Shown here piece after piece: positions 44,057 through 56,000 of a DNA stretch of 64,000 nt. How positions within the stretch are numbered: the stretch's first letter is position 1; every line of letters starts with the position of its first letter. Made by a program: the position numbers and the translations under genes. Source of the DNA: Phoronis australis. Lineage: Eukaryota; Phoronida; Phoronidae. The stretch covers positions 975,474 to 1,039,473 of the forward strand of contig NMRA01000013.1 of the NCBI GenBank assembly GCA_002633005.1. Reading direction: 5' to 3'. The notes under the pieces were generated by a model that ran no database searches, was not told the origin of the DNA, and saw only the letters and a list, made by a program, of their open reading frames with translations.

Positions 44057-47000
44057 ACCTTGAGATTTCGAGTTCAGGCTGGAATTTGTAGCTTTTATGC
44101 TGGGTTCATCAAGTGCAAAGTAAGGTTAGACAGTTGTCCACCTAAATCATAGTGTGCTCTATCACAGAATAATAGATCGTTATCGTGAGACTGCGCGAAA
44201 CAGTAGAGAGATAAATGTAAAAAATAATATCAAATTTGATTTTGAATTCAGCAGTTAGACCTGGAGCAGTTTAGAAACAAGATGTGTTATGTTATATGAG
44301 GGTCAGAGGTCGTAATCCAAATGTACAGTATGTCTTCTTTGGCAGATGGCAAGTTCATGACAACTTCAAATGAAAGCAGTTCCAGATTAAATTTTATCTT
44401 GGCCCCTAAGCTATAAACAGTTTGGAGTTTGGGTGCCAGATACTTCACACTGCCATTTCGCCTCTTTCTAAGTTTCATGTCGTTCTAAGCACTCCATTCG
44501 CATGTGAAAGGCTTTAGGGCATCGATCAATTTGCCTGGTACCATTTTCCTTTACAAAAAGCATGGTTTTGTTGCTTTATAGAACTTTTAAGTTACAATTT
44601 GTTTATTTATTTTTAAATGTTGACATGGGCTGGGTTTGTTTTCATAGTGTAAGAAGGAAGCTCTGCAATGGTTTTTTCTTACCTTCTGCTGTGTTTGTTC
44701 TTTAAATGATTCTGATTTGGTTTATTAGTTAGTGTGTTACATTTTGTCCCTCAGTGAGTTTTATGTGCAACCAAAGTGGGCTGCTGGATTTTAAATATAG
44801 TGTTGTTTTGGCAATGGATTGTTTACTGTTTGCACAAAATATATTGATACACTTTGTAGAACAAGCGTGGTTTTTTTATTGATGCAGAAGTGCACGTGCT
44901 GGGTGGGCCACGGCTCCAGCAATGTTGTTTATGTTCTACATATGAGGCCAGCTGGCACTGATGCTGTCTATAATTTCTTGCAGACTTAGTCATCCAATTT
45001 CAGTACTGTTAATTTATTTATTACAATTACCATTACAAGTCCACATTGCACAATTAATCATAATAGGTAATAAGTATGTCTTAAAAATTCCAACAACAGC
45101 AAAAATATCTTAAAATTTACAGAGTCGTCCAGCCCCTAACGAATACTGTACATATGAGTTGGGTGAGCGAATTAACATCACAGCATTGCCCCATTGCACT
45201 TCACCGCCTCAACACACCCAGGTTTTCTCCTGCTGTTGGTGTCACCTTGCTGCTTGAAGGTTGAGAGAAAGGGCTGAAAAACCTCTAACTCGTTTACCAC
45301 TCGAAGGGTCGTTCAGGGTTTTGGAACAATACTTCATACAGTGTAGGAAGTTTTGGTAATCGTGATTTATCAAGGAATTTTTTTATATGAATTCATACCA
45401 ACAATTTCTACGACTTCACATAAATGGTATGGTATGATATAAGTGGTTGACAAGAATTCATATTACGTGAACGATTGATATAAATTTTCGTGCAAGGTTT
45501 ATCAACCGGATACATGATTTCTTATGACTGAGCTCGGTAAGGGATCAAAAGAGGTTTTACCTGAATGGTACTCTGACTGATCATTGTCAGCCTGCTGATC
45601 ATTTGTCATTACTTGTCACTCTGATATGATTCATAACCAACAAAATAATGTTAACGACCTTATCTCGGCCTGCAAACAGCATGTTGCGAGTTGGAGGCGA
45701 CGAATATACACTGGAGCGGGATGTAAACAAAAGGAAATGCACTGATATAACAACAGTAAACGAATATTACAAAACAAAAACATAACGGACATTCAAGGCA
45801 GCCGCACAACGTTTGAAGTGTTTAGCACATTTGGGAAATTTAGAGGCGAAACTTTCTTGCATGTGTACACGGACAATTTTTTCTTCAAACTTGAGACAAA
45901 GTTCAATCATTTTTTATTTTCAAAAATGATGTCATTTTGAAAGTGCATCGATCTGGAATGCATTTTTATTAATTTGATTTCGATTTAAAGTGCCATTTCT
46001 GAATTTATAAGTAGGTAAAACAAAGTGTAAAAATATATTCACAATTTATCTTCACAGAAAAAAAAGAAATTTCGTTTTAACAATATTCTCAGATGAGATC
46101 CCTTCCTGTTTCTTTGATCAAGAGACAGGTGCACTATGGGGTTTAACGTAAGTAGAATTATAGAGTGCGTCCACTAGAACGTAAATATTTAGGCAATAAT
46201 CTTGCTTTGGTTGATATTCAAGATGTAAATAGTTACGGGCGAAGAAGTCTGTGTTATGCATATCCACCGTGTTATGAACGTGCCCCTCGCAATAGGCTTA
46301 CTCGTGGTTTTGTGAAAACAAATTCCAGACTACATAAGTTTTCAATGACAAGGTCTACCAAAATCCGTTACTATCCCGCCTTGCGCCAAACAAACTTTTG
46401 ACTTGACTTCTTATTGATATGAACTGATCTCGATTAGTTCCTTGTTCAGGCGAGAAGTGATATAAGCCGGGCTTGCGCAGAATTGACTACTCGAGTCCAC
46501 GTTAGATGTATCAAATAACCCAGGGGCGTATCCAAGATTTTGAGTTAGGGGGGAGGGGTAGTACAGAGCGTTAGCCAGGATTTTTCCCGTCAGACATTTG
46601 CACCCCCGAACTGCCAAATGGAATATGGGAATGGGGGGGCATGGCCTCCTTGGCCCCTCTTAAATCCGCCACTGTAACCAGTAGGCCTAGAGCTGATAAG
46701 TGAACTGTCTGTAGCTGGTCAAAACTATAGCAAGCTACCAGTTCTTTACATGCCCAAAAACTAAAGAAGAATTCAACAAGGAGTGGTCTGAATTAAAGTC
46801 TAAAGTTATGACAACAGGGGGCGTAAAGCCGCATTTGAAGTAATGGAACAGTGGAGATGTCTCGTGTGCAAGGTAAAAAATGTGCTATACCCACGCTGTC
46901 GCTGCCCTGAATTAAAAGCACTCGGTTATCATAAGTTAAAATAAATAAAGGCTATGGTAAACACATTACCGAATATTAAAAAATAGAACCAATAAATTGT

Positions 47001-49668
47001 TACAGCTGCTAATAGGACAATAAATAAGCAGTGCACAAAATTTAGGGAAGTGTCACTCCCGCAGATGAAAGGCCCAACAGGGGGCCTGCTCTTATACCAC
47101 TACAGTGGGCAAATATAGTTTAAAAATGCAAATATGACCACCACCTGTCAAGCTAACTTTAAGTTTAGTTTTTAGGGTTAGACTTACAAAATATCAGGAA
47201 GCGTTACTCAAATTGGATCCTCATGATCCCTGAAAAATATCTTCAAACAACGCCTAGGGAACAGACTAACAAACACACAAACGAACACAGCCTAGTAATC
47301 ACAATCAACGCTTAATCATAATTTACAACAATATTGCACGTCATTTCGGCCTCATCAAAATTTGTCACACAATCTAAACCACAAAGTTAGAGCACACTCT
47401 TCAATTTATTACAACAAATTGCGCGCGGGTGGAATTCTAGTTTGTCAAATTTCTCAACAAAAAGTAGCAAACTTTAGAACGTTGTTAGCAAGGTGTGCAT
47501 ATCAACTGTCACCAAATAACAATTGGTGACTTTTGCAACAAGGTAATGCGCCATTTGTAAAAATAGAAAAGGGAGAAATTTAGCATTTTGTGTCCCAAAT
47601 TGAAGAATTTGTAACATATTTACACACATTTAAACCGCGAGTCTCTGAACAATCAATGCCGTTTTCAGAGATACACTTTCCTTAGATTTCGACAGTTTTG
47701 ACCATAGAGGGCGCCTCATCAATCGAAAGATGTCACTAAAACAGGAACAATATGTGAATTAGATCCCCGCATGCATTTTAAAAATCTAATCTCATAAAAA
47801 GATGTTTATTTGAAAGTGGTGGCCCACAGAAATTAAATTAAAAAATAGTTAATACATCTTATTAATAAAATAATATTATTAAAATACGAAAGAGAACCAT
47901 TTGTGGGTATTTTTTGGCCAATTAATCTGTTTGCGTTACATTTTGTTATAGGAAATTATGAACTAAACTATATCATGGAAATAATATTTTTAAAACTGGT
48001 GGCTGACTCGGTTTTGGCTCCATCAAGTTGCAAAGGTTTTCGGGAAAAACAGCACTTTAAAGTTTTGCAATTATTGGAACAAGGAGAACCAAGAGTCACC
48101 TTACACCAGACAAATCAGAATAAATCAAACGTCTGTATCGCTATTAGGTTGTTAAACATATGTCAATCTGTACACAACTTAAAAAACACCCAGTTCCGCT
48201 TCATTTTAGCTAAAAATTATAAAACGGATTTTAACGCAAGTTAGTTCAGTCGAAATTTAAGCCCAAATAATGCTCATTCAACATAACTCCATGTAGCTTC
48301 AAATTTAACAGAAGTTAACGTAAATTTTTTTGTTAAATTATTATGATTATGCATCGTCACTCAAAATGACCGCTGACCCCTACATTGTGGGTGCTCACTC
48401 TACTGTCGCCATAAATAAGGTTTCCGCGGAGACTTTGCCCACTTTAAAAAAGATAAAAAATCAATAGTAGAATGAGGCAAACTCAACCAGGCCTGAAAGT
48501 TACGTAATGCTCGTGATATCTTTCGACCGATGAAACCCATCCTGTATTATTGTTAAATCTAAACTACAGAACCTTTAACTTTGAGTAGATACACAGTGAT
48601 TTGAGCAATCAACGACTATTCACAAACGCAAAGGATCAGACTATTTTTCAACATCTTAACGCTAAGTAAGCAAATATCGGAACTGCACAAATCAAACATC
48701 CCACATCAAACGCCAGCGCATGACAATATACAAAAAGTGACAGCTGTGCAGACGCTCTGAGTGCATCCCTTATGACGATTCTTTGCATGCCTACATCACC
48801 GAATACGTCAGACGATGGAAGTAAGCGGTTTCTTCAATGTCTTAACACCTGCAATTTAACTTCGTGAACAAAATTTGGAAAGGTATGGTGCAAGGCTACT
48901 AAATCACCTATTTAGCTTACGCTGAAGGTCCTTGCAAAAGCTTGCGCGAAAAAGAATAGGTTAACAGGTAGCTATTGGCATAAGATATCGCAGTTGCCAC
49001 CTTCTCACGGTAACGCAACGTGACGATTTTTTATCAGGTTTTCATTTATCATTCCAGGAAAAACAAAATTTAAGAGAATTCACCAGTTCAAAGCCTCATG
49101 TAACCCCAACTCTGGGATACATTTTTGTGGACATGATTTAATGCGATTATTGACTACTGCTGAGTTGTTTGCTTGAGGCTTTGTCTTGGTTTATTTTTGT
49201 TTGACTTAAACAATAATTCTCACAGTATGGATATTAAGTTCCCATGCTGTTTTACGGTCAAATTTTATCGTGTTTTTGCGATCGCAACGGCTTGATCATT
49301 TACAATATCATCGTTTTAGAAGGAACGATACAGGATTCTAAAGAAACTAAAAGTACCCTTAACCACTTTTCCTAGTGGAAGTGACGTCACTTACGGATTA
49401 TTCCCGTCAAACCTCTTTCACTCATGTTCATTATTAGACAATGAATAAGAGCGTAAAAAGTATTTTTAAAAGGATTTTGTTATATTCTTAAGTTCGTTGT
49501 GTTTTGCTTTGCTCAAAGTTCTACACAGCAGTTATTCTTTCTGTGCGACAAACCCCAAACCGCATACAACAGCCCTCGACGAATGCAGCAATATCAAGAC
49601 CACTACTCCGAATCCAAATCCACGAGTCAGTTGTTGTCGTCGTCGTCGCACAGGTCACGTGACTTTCA
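44057..49668. other. Intergenic region between convergent genes
   Basis: Apart from the transposon remnant at 46521-46674 I see no coding exon with splice sites and no RNA gene. Its right part must contain the 3' UTR of the - strand gene that stops at 49669. A 113-codon + strand open stretch at 47903-48244 is AT-rich and unrecognised. Confidence 0.5.
46521..46674. mobile_element. MITE-like remnant with CAGGGGCG / CAGTGGCGG ends
   Basis: The left end is caggggcgtatccaag. The right end, read inverted, is cagtggcggatttaagaggg. The pentamer TAACC flanks both ends as a possible target duplication. Confidence 0.5.
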
Positions 49669-49796
49669 TCATTCAAATAAATAACTGTGCAGCAGACTGC
49701 CACATCCGGATACAATCGCCACGACGATAGCAAGAGGAATGAGTATGGGCGAGAAAAGTGTGAAGCCCGTTCCGAGAACCAGTTTCCAACCAAGAC
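49669..49796 (-). CDS. Third coding exon: transmembrane segment and C-terminus
   Basis: The acceptor is tttttccttag; phase 1 in; TGA at 49671-49669. It encodes the single transmembrane helix and the short tail GCGSLLHSYLFE. Only the phase set by the previous exon gives this hydrophobic frame, which supports the gene model. Confidence 0.8.
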
Positions 49797-51111
49797 CTAA
49801 GGAAAAAGGTGAATTAACGGGTTGTCTCGAATCCAGCCTCCATTTTCAAAATATTCATTACGAAAAATGTAATTCGCAATCTAAGCTAGTGCTAGAAGGC
49901 ATTATCCTGTATCTGTGTGTAAAAAATATTACATGTATATCCTGCCTCTGTTAGCATCACAGTATAGTAAACAATACTAAAACCAGGCCATTCGGTCAAA
50001 TTTTTACCATACTATGAACGAAAATTTGCCGCCCTTTTCACATGGTTATTTTACCTCATGTCACAGCGCCACCTATACATGTATGCTCAACTTTGAAAGA
50101 GTGCAAGGATTATGTCTGCAAATATACTTCAATGTTTAGATTGATACATGGAGCATAAAAATTACCCATTCGTGGTACCACTTTGTCTTTTCTCTTCTCC
50201 CACCGCCAGAAGTCGCTCTTTTCCCTTTTCTCTTCTACCGTTGTCGATTGATACACTGGAATCATTGGCTGCTCAAAGTCAGACGATCTGAAATTTTCGA
50301 CATTTGTACAAATTACGTGTATACTGAATAGTACCAGGATGGTGTCTTTCTGATAGTGTAACATATCAGAATTGCACAACAAATTCACATAAATATTTAG
50401 AAAATACTGGCAGAAAATCTATTTCCTAACAAAAACATATGCTGTAATCTTTTGAGATGCACAAGACCTCGCAAAATCACGCGATTGAAAGAGTGAAAGG
50501 CTAGTTTTACTCGAGTACGCTCTAGACCATATTTGCATAACCTAGCAAAATAGCGAACACGAAAGTGATTTGTCGATAAGCCTGAAATGCTGAATTATGA
50601 GATTGAATTATGACATATGATTCACTCTGTTTGCGTACCATAAGCAAAGATAAACTGTCACGTAAAACCCACGAAAGCTCAAAATACCACCGCACGCCTT
50701 AACAAAGACACGTTTGAGTATTTCTAGTACATCAAAAAGTTCATTTCTTAAATTAAGAAAAATTCAACAAAAGATGTCCCTGTTGTCTTGATATTAAAGT
50801 AACATATTTTCAACGTGACTGTTTTTCACACAACGTTTCCATCTCATTCATTTTCAGTCACTTCAATAAAATGCAAGTCTTTAATTTACCTGTATGGCGG
50901 TGGGGGTTGTTCATTGTCATCGCAGGGTGGCGCTGATGGAATGAGTCGCTCCCGCTGCTCCTTCAGGCACTGGTTACCTTCCGATTCTTCGTACGATGGT
51001 GGAACGGAGGGAACCAGGCAAGTGGTAATGTAAACCCCCGGCTCAACTTCAGTTTTGATCGCGTCGAGAGGTTCTGCTCTGTTCATGACGATGGAGCTAC
51101 GAGCAGAATAG
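49669..51111 (-). CDS. Small tail-anchored-type membrane protein with PPxY and PSAP motifs
   Basis: Three coding exons on the - strand: 51086-50890 (ATG start; exon begins 51111 after tttttttcag), 50287-50166 and 49796-49669 (TGA). Phases 2 and 1 match and give 447 nt, 148 residues. The N-terminal half is proline-rich with PPSY (29-32), PSAP (50-53) and PPPPY (61-65). Residues 86-111 are basic and aromatic (KSDFWRWEKRKDK). Residues 112-136 form one hydrophobic span (LVLGTGFTLF, then PILIPLAIVVAIVSG), with only 12 residues after it. By the positive-inside rule the N-terminus is cytosolic. PPxY binds WW domains of NEDD4-type ligases and PSAP binds TSG101/ESCRT-I, so an endosomal sorting adaptor is inferred. 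LITAF and ARRDC proteins carry similar motif pairs, but this lacks their domains. I do not recognise the gene. It is convergent with the alpha2-delta gene. Confidence 0.82.
50166..50287 (-). CDS. Second coding exon of the PPxY/PSAP membrane protein
   Basis: The acceptor is gaaaatttcag; phase is 2 in, 1 out, donor G|gtaatt. It encodes SSDFEQPMIPVYQSTT and the basic juxtamembrane part. The phase fits both neighbours exactly. Confidence 0.8.
50890..51111 (-). CDS. First coding exon of the PPxY/PSAP membrane protein
   Basis: The exon contains 25 nt of 5' UTR and 65 codons plus two bases, donor AG|gtaaat. It carries all three late-domain-like motifs: PPSYEESE, LIPSAPP and PPPPY. The acceptor upstream of the ATG means at least one non-coding first exon lies at higher coordinates. 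Confidence 0.82.
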
Positions 51112-51527
51112 CTGAAAAAAAAAACAAAATTATCTCAAGTTACTTTGATTTTTTTCAATTCGAATGGAGAATGTAGAACTATGTAAAAAAATTCAAAATC
51201 CCTGTGTTCAAATTGGAGAATTGCTATTGCGTTCCGCACATTATCGAAGACATTAAAAATGTAAATTGATGCTAAGCATTGTATTAGCCATGGGCATTGA
51301 ACACACGGGATAGTCAGATATCATACGTTTATTCACAACTAAATTGACGTTGAATACGTACTGTCCGACAAGGCCGGTTTCACTGAAACAAATATAATGG
51401 TATAATAAGTTTTGGGAAATACGTTCACGTTACAATACAATAAAGATGCAAGGTAATATAGCATGTCTCAATACGAGAAACGGCCAGTGAACTCTGCAGT
51501 AGTATGAGAAAAATAGTATAAACTTAC

Positions 51528-51640
51528 AATGATATAGGCTCTAGTTTCCATGAAAAAATTGTTAGCGTTGTAAGCGTTACTGGTACAGCGGTACATGTCA
51601 AGAAGGCCGGATAGTACCGGAACGTCGATTATATAAAAAG
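51528..51640 (-). promoter_or_regulatory. Candidate promoter and non-coding exon 1 of the - strand gene
   Basis: On the - strand a TATATAA-type box lies at about 51629-51635. A consensus donor GTAAGT follows at 51527-51522, so a non-coding exon of roughly 70 nt ending at 51528 could splice to the acceptor at 51112. The TATA sequence also reads as TATATAAAAA on the + strand, so orientation is uncertain. Confidence 0.3.
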
Positions 51641-52834
51641 CTTGAGCCTGACTACACGTGTAACATTACGCAACCTTACGCACACCAAAATAAAATAGTG
51701 CATCAACAAGCATTTTACAACTAAAGGCGACACCAAGAACCAAACTGAGTTGTTGGATTATTTTTGCAACCAGATAATCCACAGAAAACTTGATTTATTC
51801 CAGTTCGAAGTCGACTTCCTGGCTTTCTGTAGCCTTTCTTACGGCGAGTGCCATTTTAAAAATAGCTTCATTAAATACGTATGTAACACGTTTTTTCTGT
51901 ATAAAAATTGGCACACAAAGAATCGTTATCTTCTCTGTCACTTACGTAAAACATCTAATGATCACAGACGAAAGATAACAAAATTTTCAAGTCATTTCAA
52001 AATTCCAACCACATGCACCGAGGTATGTAAAATATGATATTCAAAGGTTTGATCAAATGACAGCCCGTTTCTGGCCGACCACTAGTAAACTTAACAAGTC
52101 GTAACTAAATTATGCCTATTCTCTTAAAAATATAATACACAACAAATGACATACCTAAAGATGTTTCGTCTAATTTGCTTAAAACCGTTTATTTAGTTTT
52201 TAATGAAAAAAGTGAGGACAGTGATTTTCAAAAAGACATACTCGGTTAAAAGGACGTAAAACGTATTAAAAGACGTGAGACGTATTTTTGGGGTTATTGT
52301 TAGATAGGATAGATTTCTTGAAGTTATTAGCTTTTTGACAGTAGCTATGAAAGAACAAAATCCGCTACGCTCTTGAAATTTTATTGCAAATCGTCAATTC
52401 TTGTCGTAAACTGAAGTCGAGACCGGGAACTTTATCATTTTCGCTGAAATACCGTTTAAAATACTCGATTGCATGCAGGTTGGAGTACATTTCTGGTAGC
52501 AAAGGGTCGGACTGCAATCACCGAGGTCGTGTGTTGGAATACTTGTTTTAACTAGTGCAGATAAAAACCAAATTTTTCGCCAAACGGGTCAATTTAAAGG
52601 CCACTAGTTGAAGTTATTCCCACATGCAAAGCCATTTTATGAACGCATATGGTACGAACATGCTTAGCCGTAATGTGGAAATCGATTTATTAAAAGGTTT
52701 AAATATTAATCGTTCAGGAATAGATTTTTTTCACGGTGTATGGATCATTTCGATGTTTGTGGAGAATCCAGGAATGCGTGTCTTGCATGTGCACCGCAGG
52801 CTTGGTGTAGCTGGTTCGGGATTAGGTTTTAGAC

Positions 52835-53050
52835 CTTTCGAGTGCAGTAGCAGGAATTTAATTTTAAAACATGGTCGAGACCTATGTCTCGATGAGATAT
52901 AAAATATAACATGGAGCATGACTATATGGTATTAAAGACTTCTTTTTGTTTGTTAAAGATGCAGACTGAAAAGCGATATACATAGTTATGGTTCAATGTG
53001 CACTTTAAATGCTTTAGTCATCAAATGGTGTAGGGAATTCCCACATCAAA
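52835..53050 (-). mobile_element. Second, more decayed LINE remnant
   Basis: The block ggtcgagacctatgtctcga followed by a tgagatataaaatataacat string and a poor match onward corresponds to 27440-27530 of the first LINE remnant. The - strand translation gives NTI-stop-SCSMLYF against [11 protein letters not shown]. It contains stops. Confidence 0.55.
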
Positions 53051-56000
53051 ATTCATTTTGTATATGACTCATGCGTATTGGTAAAGACCAAACTTGTATC
53101 GTACAAATGTTTTACTATTAAACACGAGACCTTCGTACTTTCTACGTGTACCTCGGATCGAATACACTCTGCTTTGTTTTCACCAATTTAGAACAAAACA
53201 TGTTGGAAACTCATTAACCGAACGTCATAACATAAAATACGAGCATTTCGTAAGTTGTAGCCAACCCGCACGTGCAACGTTAGCACGTGCTTACCGTTTC
53301 ATTTCTCGTAGTTCATGAAAATGAATTTCGTTTTAATTTAATTTCTTCTGCAGTTTAATAGTGGTGAACCACCAACATCCTGTTAACTTAAAGAAGTTTG
53401 AAAGAACTTTGGAAAGAGCTTACGTTTGTCTACAACTTTTTTGCGTTTTTCGAGACGGAAAATTATTCTTGGAACCAACCATACTGAATGTTTTGCCCAT
53501 TTAAAAATTTAAAAACTCTCTCAACGTGGACGTAAATTCGTTTCACTGAGCGGTAAGCACGATTCAAAGTTCATCTTTTCAGATTTTGCACAAAACAAAG
53601 TTTCGTGCAAAGCTTAACCGACCCCAAATAACGCAATAAATGGGTAGTCGTTTTTCTAATCGCACTATATTTAACAAGCAACTTATATTATAGTTATCAC
53701 ATCCCACTTCCCAATGTTTTGGTCAAATACCGACCTAGTTCTAGANTTTATGAATTTAAAAAATTAATAGTAAAATAACGAGAGTATGTACATGGCTGTA
53801 ATTTACGAAAAGAGTTAATTTTAGTGATATCTTTCGATTGGCAAAGCTAAATTTGTGATCTAAGCAGGCGAAAGTAAAGGAAATAGTGACTTTAACCATA
53901 TAGAATGTTGTGTCAGTCTATGATCGCAACGGTAGTAATCTTCAACCTGCGACACTTTGTGCGAACCTTTAAAGCATAAATTGATGCAATTTCCCTGCCT
54001 CAACTGTGGTCTGTGAAATTTTTCCTGACTAACATAGCCTTCGGACTATAACAGTTTACTTAGATCGTCGCCACAAAAACTGACACATTACTGAAGTCAA
54101 CCTGGAATAGTAACCGTATGATATCACATATAGACAGCAATACGACTACTGCATCCTTTTTTGCTGTGTTATACCAAATGTCACTTCAATGTAATCATAC
54201 GGTTGTCATCTACGCCAGCATCCGCAATATTTCCACCAGACTCACATCATTCTAGATACCTTGAATCCTGCCGCAATTTGAGTGTGGCGATTATATGTGC
54301 AACTCCACAATGTGTTCAGAGAAGGTCTTCCTAAACTGTCGCGATTTGAGGATTGCCCATGTGTCTGCCGTTGCGAAAACTCGATCATGTATGGCGACAG
54401 TTTTTGCCCCGGGTGTGCACAACTTACGCCTATTCGACAGTATCCATCAAATTCCGGCTACGTGAAATGTAGCCTTCTATCGCGAACTTAGAAAACAAAA
54501 GATGACCACCAAACCATGACCGCCATTTCATATCGTACTTTCTAACGTTTATTATGTTTCGCCTACCAAGTAAACACATAGCGTTTCGGAAATCCCCAAG
54601 TGATGAAAAACAAAAAAAAATCTTATCAGCAATCGGGAAGTAAAATTCATATGTAAGCAGATTGTGCCAAAACTAGTCTCTATGACATAATCGGCGTTCA
54701 GCCCCAGCGCGGAACAGAGAACTGCTCTGCTGGCTGACGTAACTTTCACTCGCGTTTTACGTGAGAGTATTTCAAACCTAAAACTGCAAAGGTGGATCTG
54801 GGGAAGTCAAGAGGCTTCGAAACACCTCTGTTTCCCTTTTCCTGGGAGGGAGTCACAACCGCTAGGAGTGGGAGGCTGCGCTACAGAGGCGCAGCAACCC
54901 AGAGACAACAGACAAGAGGGCAAACATCGAAGGCTATGATTCCGGGTGCAGTACTTGATTTCCGACTGCAGAGTTTCGAGTCCGGTCAGCGAGGGACGCC
55001 CACAGTGCTGTCCTGACTACTAGATTTTGCACATCAGCAGTGTCTAGAACATTTAACCCAATCTCAAAAATGTTCCGGTGCCTTGCAGCCTTACGGCTCT
55101 CCAAGAAATGCAATCGAAATAATTACTGACTATCATTCATCGGTTTTCTATCAGAGATAAAACGTGGTTTTGAAATTAGTTTGGAAAAACATTTTAACAT
55201 TGCCAATTCATTTTTAAAATCGGTTAATTTTCATTTCATCTCTTGACTCTACATGCCAATTCCCACACAATGTTATTCCTTTCAGGAAAACCCTGACCTA
55301 AACTATACCGTTGAAGTTACACCATTCATTGAATTCATGTATAATGCGTGCTGCCTCCAACCTTGTAAGCAATGTATTTTTCGCTTTATGCAAATTTGAA
55401 TTTGTAAATCCGTCAACGCTGAATTTCATGGTGGTTGCCATGTACAATGAAGTAGGAATATTAAGCAATATTCTTTGTTGTGTGTCATTTTGAAGTAATT
55501 TATTAGAGCAACTAATAATTTTACTTACGAAGCACTTTTTTGTCGGAGCAGCGTCATCTGTCGTTGTTGATGACTTGTCGTTTTATGACCTCAGTGTTCT
55601 CGTGCGTGGCTTTATTAACAAACAGGGTAAATTCCCCAATCAAAGCGCTTTCGATTTGAACTCAGGTCTAAGTCTCATGTACATTCTATCGCAGTGTCAT
55701 TTGCCGGAAGAATAAATTTGAAGACACAGGCAATACTTATTGACAAGACACGGGACATTCTATATCAGGATTGCGACATTCCAGGCAATAGTGTCTATGT
55801 TTCGAGAGTTCGGTTTCTTGAAGCTCGCATTGCAAACCAATAAAATGATTTAATTCCAATTTTTGATTCACTTAGCTGTCAAAGATACCCAGCCTTTTTA
55901 CTTTCAAATCGTAAGGGCGTTCTCAATGAAATATTTTTCTCACCAACAGATTGCTTTTACGAACCACAATCCTTTTCTCATGAACACCGTTATCTTCTTA

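Noticed and set aside
54282-54491. Cysteine-rich 69-codon + strand open frame
   Set aside because: The cysteine spacing matches no family I know, there are no flanking exons, and the length is trivial.
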